DNA of 64,000 nt from Chlamydiales bacterium (GCA_024233435.1 JACKPQ010000001.1:1-64000), one strand, 5' to 3'; positions 1-9,478 are shown, counted from the first letter of the stretch. A program made the numbers and translations. Notes: a model not told the origin generated them from the sequence alone.

Positions 1-571
1 TTCGCAGAGATAAGAGAGGGGTTCGCAGAGATAAGAGAGGATCAGAAGGAGGTAGGAGCGGGCATAGAAAGGCTTGACATTGACATTAAAGAGGTAGGAG
101 CAGACCATGTGCGCCTGAATGCGAAAGTCAAAGAGCTCGAAAGAAGAGTGAGTTTTATTGAAGCGAGAAAGCTGGAGAGCAGTGACAGCAGAGAGTTCCC
201 TGTGCCGTCAATGCAGAAGATTCAGCGTGTTTTGGATTATGTTCGTCTAACTGGTTCAACTTTAGTTGTAGGTATAGAGGAGGTGTCTGTAAGCATACAT
301 GGAGTGGCCATCAGGGTGGGTCAATGTAGTCTCCATATTATCAGAAGTAGTATAGGAAGACCGATAGGACGCGCTGACAACGAAGAAATAGAAAAAAAAA
401 ACGGATTATGGGGTGGATTTTCAGGTGTATTGTACGCGAGCCAGAGCATTGCAAGCATTTGCTTTTCTCGCTTTTGCAGTCTTGTTTTTCGCGGCACTAC
501 ATCAATGCTTCAATGTACAGACAGAGGTTGGCCTCCAGTGCGACAATTCCAATGCTACAAAATGCACATAG
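1..571 (+). pseudogene. Coiled-coil repeat protein, first copy, 5' cut by window and frameshifted
   Basis: This is the 3' part of a fourth member of the tandem repeat family that follows. Reading frame 1 encodes FAEIREG heptads, then the family linker (LDIDIKEVGADHVRLNAK, LERRVSFIEAR) and PSMQKIQRVLDYV. After that it leaves the family sequence. At 392-401 there is a run of ten A. Skipping one base there gives frame 2, which encodes a hydrophobic segment (ALQAFAFLAFAVLFFAAL) placed like the C-terminal anchor of the intact copies, and stops at 569-571. Without the shift, frame 1 runs to 915 with unconvincing sequence. It is either a frameshifted pseudogene or a gene expressed by slippage; the sequence alone does not decide. 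Confidence 0.6.
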
Positions 572-596
572 GAGCAAGGCAAATGGCGATTGGATA

Positions 597-1106
597 TCAC
601 ACCTCCGCCAATTCCCTGATCAGGCAAGGCTGGCAGCCGGAGATTTTCTCGCTGCCATCGGAGGAAGAGCGCTTAGTGGCAAGCGATCGTATGAGGGCTG
701 TACTTTGGTCGCGCTCAAAAGTCGTGAATTTAAAAACTGCAAGAAATATCTTTTCAGGGAGCTTGCGCAAGGAGCCGACGTTGGATATGCTATTTATGTC
801 ATTTCTGTGTCGCGTGCGCTCAATATCATCTGCTGACAGTTGCTCCTCTAAGCTGCCAAAATCAGTGCCGATGGATATGCGAGCGAGGTCTAGTCCGTCT
901 GTGCTACGGAAATAGACCTGCTTATCAATTGCCTTTGGGAAATTCACGGGGGTTGTCCATGCTTTTCGACCCGTCTGAAGCCTTTTTGCTACGAGTCTCG
1001 CCAAAAAGTGCGCGATCCATTGGCTGAGTCTTTTTGTTATCCGTGGCACCAAATGACAAGAGGTCTGAATGGAATTCATGATGTCCAGAAAATTAGTCTG
1101 TTCCAT
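597..1106 (-). CDS. Possible hypothetical protein, 169 residues
   Basis: An open frame of 169 codons lies antisense to the degraded 3' end of the preceding copy, with no SD in front of its ATG. It has no signal peptide or membrane segment, is fairly basic, and shows no motif I recognise. It is listed because otherwise 572-1108 is empty and the amino-acid composition is not obviously that of a shadow frame. It may equally be a chance frame in decayed sequence. Confidence 0.25.
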   Translation of the reverse strand: MEQTNFLDIMNSIQTSCHLVPRITKRLSQWIAHFLARLVAKRLQTGRKAWTTPVNFPKAIDKQVYFRSTDGLDLARISIGTDFGSLEEQLSADDIERTRHRNDINSISNVGSLRKLPEKIFLAVFKFTTFERDQSTALIRSLATKRSSSDGSEKISGCQPCLIRELAEV

Positions 1107-1184
1107 TTATCACTGTTGATACAAAATAGTAAAATTATTTATAATTTCAATAGTAAATTTTAAATTAATATATTAATTTCTGAT

Positions 1185-1213
1185 TTGACAAAAATTAGAA
1201 TAAACGGTAACAT
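1185..1213 (+). promoter_or_regulatory. Sigma70-like promoter of the coiled-coil gene array
   Basis: TTGACA (1185-1190), a 17-base spacer and TAACAT (1208-1213) lie in a very AT-rich stretch. A transcript would start near 1220, about 50 bases before the ATG at 1269. The later copies have a different upstream sequence, so this promoter may serve the whole array. Confidence 0.5.
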
Positions 1214-1268
1214 AAACTATAAAATAAATTTGCAAATTTAATTTAGAAGATGAATCTGAGAGATTAGC

Positions 1269-2003
1269 ATGACAAGCAACGGGATTGGAAGTAGCAGTCA
1301 AAGAGCGCACTTTGAGTTATTGCCAAAGCAATACAGAGGCATGTCAGGTCCGAATGTCGTAGAGTTTGTTCCCATAAACATTCCAACAGGGACCTTTAAT
1401 GGGATGGTTCAAAACCTGACAGAGCGGTTTGACAACATTGATGCAATACATAGAGCTGTTTCCAGCGCTCTAGACGAAATCGAAAGAAGTCAAGCGCAGC
1501 ACGCACAAGATCACGCAGAGATAAGAGAGGGTTTCGCAGAGATAAGAGAGGGTTTCGCAGAGATAAGAGAGGGTTTCGCAGAGATAAGAGAGGATTTCGC
1601 AGAGATAAGAGAGGATTTCGCAGAGATAAGAGAGGGGTTCGCAGAGATAAGAGAGGATCAGAAGGAGGTAGGAGCGGGCATAGAAAGGCTTGACATTGGC
1701 ATCAAAGAGGTAGGAGCAGATCATGTGCGCCTGAATGCGAAAGTCGAAGAGCTCGAAAGAAGAGTGAGTTTTATTGAAGCGAGAGAGTTGGAGATGGGCG
1801 ACAGCGGGGAGTCCTTCTTGCCGTTAATGCAGAAGGTTCAGCGTATTTTGGGTTATGTTGCTTCAACTGGCAATGGATTTAAGAGTTATGTGTGTTTATC
1901 GTCTGGTAAAGATTGGGTTAAAGTCGCGATTGGCCTGTGCGCAATCGTTGCGGTTTCTGCCTTATTCTTTGCTGGATTGGCCAAGCGATCAAGAGCAATT
2001 TAG
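1269..2003 (+). CDS. Coiled-coil tail-anchored repeat protein, copy A (244 aa)
   Basis: I do not recognise a named family. Residues 1-60 are a conserved head (HFELLPKQYRGM, FVPINIPTGTFNGMVQNL). Residues 82-130 are seven FAEIREG/FAEIRED heptads (1512-1658), strongly charged and surely coiled coil. A second coiled stretch follows (LNAKVEELERRVSFIEAREL). One hydrophobic segment at about 220-237 (AIGLCAIVAVSALFFAGL) ends seven residues before the stop, so this looks like a C-terminally tail-anchored protein. There is no signal peptide. Start ATG 1269 follows GAGAGATTAGC. Proteins with this layout in intracellular bacteria are often host-membrane effectors; that role is inference. Confidence 0.75.
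   Translation: MTSNGIGSSSQRAHFELLPKQYRGMSGPNVVEFVPINIPTGTFNGMVQNLTERFDNIDAIHRAVSSALDEIERSQAQHAQDHAEIREGFAEIREGFAEIREGFAEIREDFAEIREDFAEIREGFAEIREDQKEVGAGIERLDIGIKEVGADHVRLNAKVEELERRVSFIEARELEMGDSGESFLPLMQKVQRILGYVASTGNGFKSYVCLSSGKDWVKVAIGLCAIVAVSALFFAGLAKRSRAI
1512..1658 (+). repeat. 21-bp in-frame minisatellite (7 units) in copy A
   Basis: Seven consecutive 21-base units of the type ttcgcagagataagagaggg encode the heptad FAEIREG/D. Each unit is a whole number of codons, so changes in copy number change coiled-coil length without breaking the frame. The corresponding blocks have five units in copy B (2357-2461) and seven in copy C (3160-3306), where extra QERIRAD units have been duplicated. 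Confidence 0.85.
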
Positions 2004-2113
2004 GGGTCCAAAATAAAGCGGTAATTAGATTATGAAGTATGACAAAATCGCAAAAAATAGTAGATGGACGTTTTCTTTGGGTCTGTGTCAATTAATAGGT
2101 GTAGGGGGTTAGC
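2004..2113 (+). repeat. Intergenic spacer, nearly identical to 2807-2916
   Basis: The 110 bases between copies A and B are repeated almost without change between copies B and C. The similarity runs on into both flanking genes, so genes 2 and 3 come from recent tandem duplication of a roughly 0.8-kb unit. The spacer ends in a good ribosome binding site (TAGGGGGTTAGC before ATG). Confidence 0.85.
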
Positions 2114-2806
2114 ATGACAAGCAACGGAATTGGAAATAGCGATCAAGGAATGCATTTTGAGTTATTGCCAAAGCAATACAGGGGCATGACAGGTACGGAT
2201 GACGTAGGGTTTGTTCCCATAAACATTCCAACAGGGACCTTTAATGGGATGGTTCAAAACCTGACAGAGCGGTTTGACAACATTGATGCAATACATAGAG
2301 CTGTTTCCAGCGCTCTAGACGAAATCGAAAAAAGCCAAACGGAGCACGCACAGGGTTACGCGAAGATAAGAGCGGATCAGGAAGAGATAAGAGAGGGATT
2401 CGCAGAGATAAGAGCGGATCAGGAAGAGATAGGAGAGGGGTTCGCAGAGATAAGAGAGGATCAGAAAGAGGTAAGAGCGGGCATAGAAAGGCTTGACATT
2501 GGCATCAAAGAGGTAGGAGCAGATCATGTGCGCCTGAATGCGAAAGTCGAAGAGCTCGAAAGAAGAGTGAGTTTTATTGAAGCGAGAGAGTTGGAGATGG
2601 GCGACAGCGGGGAGTCCTTCTTGCCGTTAATGCAGAAGGTTCAGCGTATTTTGGGCTATGTTGCTTCAGCTGGCAGTAGATTTAAGAATTATGCGTGTTT
2701 ATCGTCTGGTAAAGATTGGGTTAAAGTAGCGATTGGCCTGTGCGCAATCGTTGCGGTTTCTGCCTTATTCTTTGCTGGATTGGCCAAGCGATCAAGAGCA
2801 ATTTAG
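2114..2806 (+). CDS. Coiled-coil tail-anchored repeat protein, copy B (230 aa)
   Basis: A paralogue of copy A with the same head, second coiled coil and C-terminal anchor; the ends AKRSRAI are identical. Only five heptads are present (YAKIRAD, QEEIREG, FAEIRAD, QEEIGEG, FAEIRED at residues 82-116), and two heptad flavours alternate. A strong ribosome binding site (GGGGG, eight bases before ATG) supports the start. No signal peptide is seen. The function is unknown; the shared features suggest coiled-coil oligomers on a membrane. Confidence 0.75.
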   Translation: MTSNGIGNSDQGMHFELLPKQYRGMTGTDDVGFVPINIPTGTFNGMVQNLTERFDNIDAIHRAVSSALDEIEKSQTEHAQGYAKIRADQEEIREGFAEIRADQEEIGEGFAEIREDQKEVRAGIERLDIGIKEVGADHVRLNAKVEELERRVSFIEARELEMGDSGESFLPLMQKVQRILGYVASAGSRFKNYACLSSGKDWVKVAIGLCAIVAVSALFFAGLAKRSRAI

Positions 2807-2916
2807 GGGTCCAAAATAAAGCGGTAATTAGATTATGAAGTATGACAAAATTGCAAAAAATAGTAGATGGACGTTTTCTTTGGGTCTGTGTCAATTAATA
2901 GGTGTAGGGGGTTAGC

Positions 2917-3678
2917 ATGACAAGCAACGGAATTGGAAATAGCGATCAAGGAATGCATTTTGAGTTATTGCCAAAGCAATACAGGGGCATGACAGGTACG
3001 GATGACGTAGGGTTTGTTCCCATAAACATTCCAACAGGGACCTTTAATGGGATGGTTCAAAATCTGACAGAGCGGTTTGATAACATTGATGCAATACATA
3101 GAGCTGTTTCCAGCGCTCTAGACGAAATCGAAAAAAGCCAAACGGAGCACGCACAGGGTTACGCGAAGATAAGAGCGGATCAGGAAAGGATAAGAGCGGA
3201 TCAGGAAAGGATAAGAGCGGATCAGGAAGAGATAAGAGAGGGATTCGCAGAGATAAGAGCGGATCAGGAAGAGATAGGAGAGGGGTTCGCAGAGATAAGA
3301 GAGGATCAGAAAGAGGTAAGAGCGGGCATAGAAAGGCTTGACATTGGCATCAAAGAGGTAGGAGCAGATCATGTGCGCCTGAATGCGAAAGTCGAAGAGC
3401 TCGAAAGAAGAGTGAGTTTTATTGAAGCAAGAGAGTTGGAGATGGGCGACAGCGGGGAGCCCTTCTTGCCGTTAATGCAGAAGGTTCAGCGTATTTTGGA
3501 CTATGTTGTTTCAGCTGGCAGTAGATTTAAGAGTTATGCGTGTTTATCGTCTGGTAAAGATTGGGTTAAAGTCGCGATTGGCCTGTGCGCAATCGTTGCG
3601 GTTTCTGCCTTATTCTTTGCTGGATTGAATCTACAGCCTAGAGCAATTATTGAAAAAGGTATGAATAGTTTGAGATAA
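2917..3678 (+). CDS. Coiled-coil tail-anchored repeat protein, copy C (253 aa)
   Basis: This is nearly identical to copy B over most of its length, with two added heptads (QERIRAD twice, residues 89-102). The 3' end differs: after the shared anchor ALFFAGL the protein ends in a longer tail (NLQPRAIIEKGMNSLR) in place of AKRSRAI, so the last copy kept or acquired a different end. It shares copy B's ribosome binding site. Two such young copies side by side should recombine easily, so copy number probably varies between strains. Confidence 0.75.
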   Translation: MTSNGIGNSDQGMHFELLPKQYRGMTGTDDVGFVPINIPTGTFNGMVQNLTERFDNIDAIHRAVSSALDEIEKSQTEHAQGYAKIRADQERIRADQERIRADQEEIREGFAEIRADQEEIGEGFAEIREDQKEVRAGIERLDIGIKEVGADHVRLNAKVEELERRVSFIEARELEMGDSGEPFLPLMQKVQRILDYVVSAGSRFKSYACLSSGKDWVKVAIGLCAIVAVSALFFAGLNLQPRAIIEKGMNSLR

Positions 3679-3801
3679 CCTTTTGGTTGGTAGCGGTTCA
3701 ATGCTGTAATTTTGCGATGTGCCAAAGGCTTACTCAGCTTTCTGTTGCAAATAATTCCTATGGTGTCTTTACTTGTCATTAGACTTAAGTAAGGATGATC
3801 A

Positions 3802-6800
3802 ATGGGGCTCTTTCACCTGCTTGCAACTATCTTGTGGGGTTTAAGTCCTCTATCTGTAGATCATCCATCGCTAATAGATACAGAGCCAGAGCCCAGCTCA
3901 GTGGTGGCCAATGTCAATGCTATTAGCGGTAAGTATGCATCCAAGTACACAGACATTATCGTCCAAGGTGCTCAGCCCATTTCACTAACACGCGTATATT
4001 TGGGCAGCGTGCAAGATTCCAAAAGCAGCCATTTTGATATTACCGGCGGTTGGCGTTGGTTTAGCCATGCTAGCGCCGTTATTGAATGTTCTAGTAAAGA
4101 TCCGCTACTGCACGTCAGTGATTCTAACGGAACCTATCTGGCTTTTTTGCCACAATCTCGATTGCACTTTCAAAAAGAAGCTTGTAGGTTTAGTTTATGT
4201 GCAAACGCCCTAGAAGAGGGTTACTGCAATACAAGTCGAGGTGCTCCTTCTGCTAGGCACGATATTGCAAATACCTATGTTAAAACTGAAAAAGATCTGC
4301 GCAAATTTTCTCTACATTGTAGCGATAGTACCATCCGCTACTATAAGTGCATTGGCGAAGACGAGCACGAGAATTGCCACTTTCTTCTTACGAAAGAAAA
4401 GCATCCCAATGGCAACTTGACGCATTACGAGTATCGGTTTGAGCTGAAGCGCAGCCTTGAGACTATTAAAAAAGCGAGGCGCTACGTCCACACAAATGGA
4501 CTTAAGCGCATCTGGACAAGCAATCCTGATGAAAGCCGCACTTATGCTTGGATGGACATAGATTACAAAGGAAGCAGGCGAGCAACGCGCGATTTTGAAG
4601 TCACAACAAGCGACTCAAAATCGATCACCTACAAATATATACGACTAGAAACACTCGATCAAGGCTTCTGGAAATCAATCGGCAAGCCAGAAGTCTACTT
4701 GCTATCGGAGGTCTATGGCGACAACATCAAAAATCAGCAAATAGCCTACTACACAGGGAAAAAACATGCAGATCCTCTGATATGGCTTTATCAATACCCA
4801 GAAAATAGACAGCAATTCATCAGCTACTATCGGGGCCAAGGTCATGATGGCGTTCCCATCGCCCACGAGCCGATCAATATTAAAGACTACAAACATCCGG
4901 CCTATCAAAGAGTTAAATCAATCACAACTTATTTTGAAAAAGGCAAGCCATACATCCAGTATGCTTTTCACCCAAAGCCAGAAGAGCATACAAGCAAAAT
5001 CATCGATTCCTCAGGCGCCTATCGAATATTTTGCTATGACGGAAAAAGTAGGCTTGGTTCCATTAAATCCTTTTCAAAAGATGGCAAATGCTTGAAAGCA
5101 GAAAAGCTCATTTGGAAAAATTATCGATTAGCCTCCAGGCAACTCCAAGAGGGGAGCGGGCAAATTATAAATACCAGATACTACACCTATGACCTCAGTG
5201 GCAACGTCATCAAAGAAACACTAGAAAGCCCCTTTGATAAGAGCATCATCACAAGAGCCTTCTCCTCCGATGGCAAGTATCTATTGCAAGAAAAATTTCC
5301 CGAGGGCCTTGTTATCAACTACGAGTACCTGCCCGGTACAGACCTGGTCACAGCAAAATACACAAGTGATGGTACCCGCATCATAAAACGGCAATTTTGG
5401 AGCTACGACAACAACAACATTCTCATAGAAACCATCGATGATGATGGTGATCAATTAGATCAGAACAACCTATCAAACATCCAAATCAGAAAAATTCGCC
5501 GCATTAAGAAAAACAAAAATGACAACTTCTATGGAATGCCAGAAGTGATAGAAGACCTTTATTGGTGTCCAACGACAAAACAAGAAATCCTACTCAAAAA
5601 GCAAAAACTCCATTACGACAAACACGGCAACATTGAATACCGAGAAATCTTTGATGCCAATAACACCTTTTGCTATCTCTTAAAAAGCCAATACGACGAT
5701 CATGGCAATCTCATTTTAAAAACCAATCCCCTTGATCAGCAAGCAACCTTTAGCTATGACGCAAATGACAATTGCATCCAAAAAACTGATTTTGGGGGAG
5801 TGCAAACACGCACAGAATTTGATTTGCGCAACCGTCCAACCACAAAAACCGTAACGACCCCAGAAAGCGATAAGCGCACATATCGCAGCGTATTTAATCA
5901 ACTCGACCAAATCACACAGTCTTGGGACCAGTTTGGTAATCCCACCGACTATACCTACGACCCACTCGGTAGATGCATAGCAGAAAAATACCCAAAATGC
6001 CCCCTTTTTGAAAGCCCTCCCAAACACCCCATCACTAAAAAATCCTATGATGCAGCAGGTAACATCACAAGCTGCCGCGACGCAGACGGATACGCCACAA
6101 TAACCACCTACAACGCTTTTAATAAGCCCCTTTCGATCACCTACCCAGATCATTCCACAGAAAGCTATCAATACGATGCCTTAGGAAGGGTCACAACCCA
6201 TATCAATAAAGCAGGCACCGCCACACACTACACCTACGATGTTCTAGGGCGCATGACAAAAAAAAGCATTGAAGGCGAGCATCGCTTTGAAGAGACCTTT
6301 GAGTACAATGGATTTGCCTGCACAAAGCACACCGACGCAGAAGGGCACGTCACACAAAACCAGTACGACGGTGCTGGCCGGTTAATCAAAACCGAGCGCG
6401 ATGGACACATCACCACCTACGCCTACGATGCCCTTGGAAGACAAACCACCAAAACAGTGCAAAATAACGACAACACCCTCATCTACCAAACCGCATATGA
6501 CTTGCTTGATCGACCAATCGAGCACAGAACTCTAGACCAAAAGGGAAAAACCCACTTTTACAACACCTATCGCTACGATTCTTACGGCAACAAACGCCAG
6601 ATCCATCGCTTCATAGACGGTCAAGAAGCCATTGAGCACTTCACATACGATGGATTTGGTCGCCTGCGTCTACACAAAGACCCCTTAGGCCATGAGACCT
6701 GCCACCAATACAACGAAAGCCTCCTTCAAAAAACCACCACCACTCCCAATAACATACAAATCATCCAAACATCTGACCCACTCCAGCGACCCATCCTCAA

Positions 6801-8778
6801 ACAAAAATTACAAAACAAGCAAGAGATATTCCGTGAAGAGCGAGCCTACAGCCTTCATGGGGATCTAATCGCACTCACCAACAAAACAACAACCTTCTGG
6901 GAATACGACGCCTGTCACCGCCCGATAGAACATATAGAGGCCAAAACACGCATCACAAAAACAACCTACACACCCATGGGACAAAAGGCCACCGTCACAA
7001 AACCAGACGGTGTCCAACTAATCCACGAGTACAACAACCTAGAGCAACTCGCTCGCATCCACTCATCCGATAACACCATCGATTATACCTACTCTTACAA
7101 CCGTCTAGGGCAACTCCTACAAGCCACAGATAATGTCCATTCACAAACAACAACCCGCACGTGGGATGCTCATGGCAACCTCCTATCCGAAACCCTAGCA
7201 AACAATCTCATATTGACCTCACAGTATGACTTAGCAAACAACAAAATCGAGCTAACCTATCCAGATCATTCCCGTGCTATCCAAACCTACAACGGTCCCC
7301 ACCTATCCGCCATTACCTACCTCGACTCATCTGGCAATCCCAAAGCCTCTCACCAATACACACAATACGACCTAAACAATAATCCCCTTACCCAAAAAAC
7401 AAGCCTTGGTATCATCACCAGCCACTACAACAAGCACAACACCATCACCCAAACAAAAAGCCCCATTCACAGCCATACCATTCATGAATTTGACCCTGCC
7501 CACAACCCACTCAAGACCACACTCACACTCAACGATACCTCTACCACAAAGACATTTGCCTACGATGCCCTTGACCAGCTCATAGCAGAAAACGAAAACA
7601 CCTACACATACGACTCCAACTACAACCGCCTCTCAGATTCCCATCAGACCTACCAAATCGACTCCCTCAACCAGCTAAAGCCCACACCCACCCTAAAAGC
7701 ATCCTACGACCCCAATGGCAACCAAACCAGCACCAACACCCTACATCTAGAATACGACGCCCTAGACAGGCTCATATCCGTTACCCAAAATGGCATCCAA
7801 TACCAATACCATTACGACCCCCTCCATAGACGCATCAAATCCACCACCCAAAACACCGAAACCCTCTACTACTACGACCATCAAAACGAGATCGGCTCAA
7901 TAACAGCCCAATCCACAGAAAAACGCATCCTAGGCCATGGCAAAGGAGCCGAAATTGGAGCCACAATCGCCATAGAGCTCAACGACGAAATCTTCATCCC
8001 CATCCATGATCTTTACGGCAACATCATTTCCATCATCAGTAATAACCAGACCCAAACATACACCTACGATGCCTTTGGCAACCACCAACCCTCCCACCTC
8101 AACCCCTGGCGCTACGCCTCCAAGCGCTGCGACCCTACAGGCCTCATCTACTTCGGCAAGCGCTTTTACGACCCCACCCTAGGCCGCTGGCTCACCACCG
8201 ACCCCGCCGGCTACACCGACTCTTCAAACCTCTACCAGTACAACCTAAATAATCCCTTCGTGTATACAGACTTTGACGGCTCTATAGTCTTTGTGGTTCC
8301 CTTGATAGGGTTAACCGTAGAAGCGATAGCCGTTATTTGCGTAAAGGCAGCTGCGGCAGCCGCAATTGCCTATGGCGGCTACAAAGCAGCCGAGCACTTC
8401 GATCACAGGATGCAAGAGCATCGATACGAACAAAGATTACAAGAAGCGCAGAAAGATGGTTTTGAAGATCTTGAAGAATGGGAGCAGTGGAAGTTTGGCC
8501 AGGTCATGGAAAAGCGTAGCGTGCGACCTGATCCAGATCCTAGAGCTGAAGGGAGTCCTCATACGATTATTGAGAAGCCTGGTCCGGAGGGGCAATATAC
8601 GACGCATAACGGTGATGGAACGTTTAAGCAATACCGTGGCTCTGGAAAATCGCATGGAGATCAACCGAGGCCAAACATTAAAGAGAATGAGATACATTAT
8701 TCCCCTCGAGGACCAATGCCTGGAAATGCTAATATTCGCTATCCCAGGATAGATGAAATACCTGTAGGAAAGTCATGA
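3802..8778 (+). CDS. Rhs/YD-repeat polymorphic toxin (1658 aa)
   Basis: A very long secreted-type protein. Residues 1-20 resemble a signal peptide (MGLFHLLATILWGL). About 480-1440 carries many YD repeats (YDALGRVT, YDVLGRMTKK, YDPLHRR), the beta-cocoon that encloses the toxin in Rhs proteins. The core ends at about 1450-1493 with YFGKRFYDPTLGRWLTTDP and NPFVYTDFDG, a variant of the usual DPxG junction. The variable tip follows (1494-1658): an Ala-rich hydrophobic segment, then a Gly/His/Arg-rich end (QYTTHNGDGTFKQYRG, SPRGPMPG) like tips of polymorphic toxins, though I cannot name its activity. Base use changes at the junction: the core is C/A-rich and G-poor, the tip is not, which fits an exchanged cassette. 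The ATG follows AAGGATGATCA. It overlaps the next gene by ATGA. Confidence 0.9.
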   Translation: MGLFHLLATILWGLSPLSVDHPSLIDTEPEPSSVVANVNAISGKYASKYTDIIVQGAQPISLTRVYLGSVQDSKSSHFDITGGWRWFSHASAVIECSSKDPLLHVSDSNGTYLAFLPQSRLHFQKEACRFSLCANALEEGYCNTSRGAPSARHDIANTYVKTEKDLRKFSLHCSDSTIRYYKCIGEDEHENCHFLLTKEKHPNGNLTHYEYRFELKRSLETIKKARRYVHTNGLKRIWTSNPDESRTYAWMDIDYKGSRRATRDFEVTTSDSKSITYKYIRLETLDQGFWKSIGKPEVYLLSEVYGDNIKNQQIAYYTGKKHADPLIWLYQYPENRQQFISYYRGQGHDGVPIAHEPINIKDYKHPAYQRVKSITTYFEKGKPYIQYAFHPKPEEHTSKIIDSSGAYRIFCYDGKSRLGSIKSFSKDGKCLKAEKLIWKNYRLASRQLQEGSGQIINTRYYTYDLSGNVIKETLESPFDKSIITRAFSSDGKYLLQEKFPEGLVINYEYLPGTDLVTAKYTSDGTRIIKRQFWSYDNNNILIETIDDDGDQLDQNNLSNIQIRKIRRIKKNKNDNFYGMPEVIEDLYWCPTTKQEILLKKQKLHYDKHGNIEYREIFDANNTFCYLLKSQYDDHGNLILKTNPLDQQATFSYDANDNCIQKTDFGGVQTRTEFDLRNRPTTKTVTTPESDKRTYRSVFNQLDQITQSWDQFGNPTDYTYDPLGRCIAEKYPKCPLFESPPKHPITKKSYDAAGNITSCRDADGYATITTYNAFNKPLSITYPDHSTESYQYDALGRVTTHINKAGTATHYTYDVLGRMTKKSIEGEHRFEETFEYNGFACTKHTDAEGHVTQNQYDGAGRLIKTERDGHITTYAYDALGRQTTKTVQNNDNTLIYQTAYDLLDRPIEHRTLDQKGKTHFYNTYRYDSYGNKRQIHRFIDGQEAIEHFTYDGFGRLRLHKDPLGHETCHQYNESLLQKTTTTPNNIQIIQTSDPLQRPILKQKLQNKQEIFREERAYSLHGDLIALTNKTTTFWEYDACHRPIEHIEAKTRITKTTYTPMGQKATVTKPDGVQLIHEYNNLEQLARIHSSDNTIDYTYSYNRLGQLLQATDNVHSQTTTRTWDAHGNLLSETLANNLILTSQYDLANNKIELTYPDHSRAIQTYNGPHLSAITYLDSSGNPKASHQYTQYDLNNNPLTQKTSLGIITSHYNKHNTITQTKSPIHSHTIHEFDPAHNPLKTTLTLNDTSTTKTFAYDALDQLIAENENTYTYDSNYNRLSDSHQTYQIDSLNQLKPTPTLKASYDPNGNQTSTNTLHLEYDALDRLISVTQNGIQYQYHYDPLHRRIKSTTQNTETLYYYDHQNEIGSITAQSTEKRILGHGKGAEIGATIAIELNDEIFIPIHDLYGNIISIISNNQTQTYTYDAFGNHQPSHLNPWRYASKRCDPTGLIYFGKRFYDPTLGRWLTTDPAGYTDSSNLYQYNLNNPFVYTDFDGSIVFVVPLIGLTVEAIAVICVKAAAAAAIAYGGYKAAEHFDHRMQEHRYEQRLQEAQKDGFEDLEEWEQWKFGQVMEKRSVRPDPDPRAEGSPHTIIEKPGPEGQYTTHNGDGTFKQYRGSGKSHGDQPRPNIKENEIHYSPRGPMPGNANIRYPRIDEIPVGKS

Positions 8779-9392
8779 AACATGTAGAAGATTTTAACAA
8801 GTGGTCGGAACAAAACCAGAACTTTTCACTGTACGATTATATATTTCAAGTAGCCAAACAGCACTCGTTACCAGAGGATCTTTTTTTTGCTTACTCTGAA
8901 GTATTTTGGCCGAGTTTATGCACCCATAATGGATTTGTTTTCATTCAAGAGCAATACGATTCAAGCAAATGTGCACAGCTGATGGATCAACATCACCCAG
9001 TTGAATATTGGACTAACTTTTTGCTTTTAAGCGAATTCTTTCATGAAGCCAGGGAATACGATGTTTTGAGGCTGGCTAAAACGATTGAGGGGAGCTGGCG
9101 TGCAAAGATTTGCCAAGAATTTCCAGAGAAGGATATTACTGTTACAGCTTTGTATGATGGCGTCTATGGTGATTGTGGGGTCACTTTTTTTCAGAAGCAG
9201 TATGATCCCTTTCAAGGTAGTATGAGTGCTGATATGATAGTGGATGATATTCAATGTAGGGGGATATTAAAGCCTAACATAGTTGAAAGCATAAAGATCA
9301 ATACCGTGAATGGGCCTGTTTCTGGAAGACCCTGTATTAGACCGGCTTGGCCTGATGAGATTCCTAAAAAAATAGAAGAATCACAAACTTAA
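8775..9392 (+). CDS. Putative immunity protein of the Rhs toxin (205 aa)
   Basis: It starts inside the toxin stop codon (ATGA), the usual arrangement for a translationally coupled immunity gene. The protein is acidic and aromatic-rich and has no signal peptide or membrane segment, as expected for a cytoplasmic inhibitor. I do not recognise the family. Its last residues (CIRPAWPDEIPKK) resemble the extreme end of the toxin tip (NIRYPRIDEIPVGKS), so the 3' end may be a fused piece of a related tip. The immunity role rests on position. Confidence 0.6.
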   Translation: MKHVEDFNKWSEQNQNFSLYDYIFQVAKQHSLPEDLFFAYSEVFWPSLCTHNGFVFIQEQYDSSKCAQLMDQHHPVEYWTNFLLLSEFFHEAREYDVLRLAKTIEGSWRAKICQEFPEKDITVTALYDGVYGDCGVTFFQKQYDPFQGSMSADMIVDDIQCRGILKPNIVESIKINTVNGPVSGRPCIRPAWPDEIPKKIEESQT

Positions 9393-9478
9393 AGACCCTG
9401 AAAGTAGACTGGTAGAATCGGACTGATTATGAATGTGCAAGGTCGGATATTGCCTCAAAATCCAAAAAAAGAGGTCAT

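Noticed and set aside
1512..3306. Regular short repeats as a CRISPR array
   Set aside because: Units are contiguous 21-mers without spacers, lie in frame and encode heptads; no cas genes are present.
1470..3372. Minus-strand frames with repeated SYLCE heptads over the three repeat genes
   Set aside because: They are mirror images of the in-frame 21-bp repeats; the plus strand has conserved heads, anchors and ribosome binding sites, the minus frames have none.
5716..7201. Cys- and Val-rich minus-strand frames inside the Rhs gene
   Set aside because: They follow from the C/A-rich codon use of the YD repeats; no ribosome binding site and no sensible protein.
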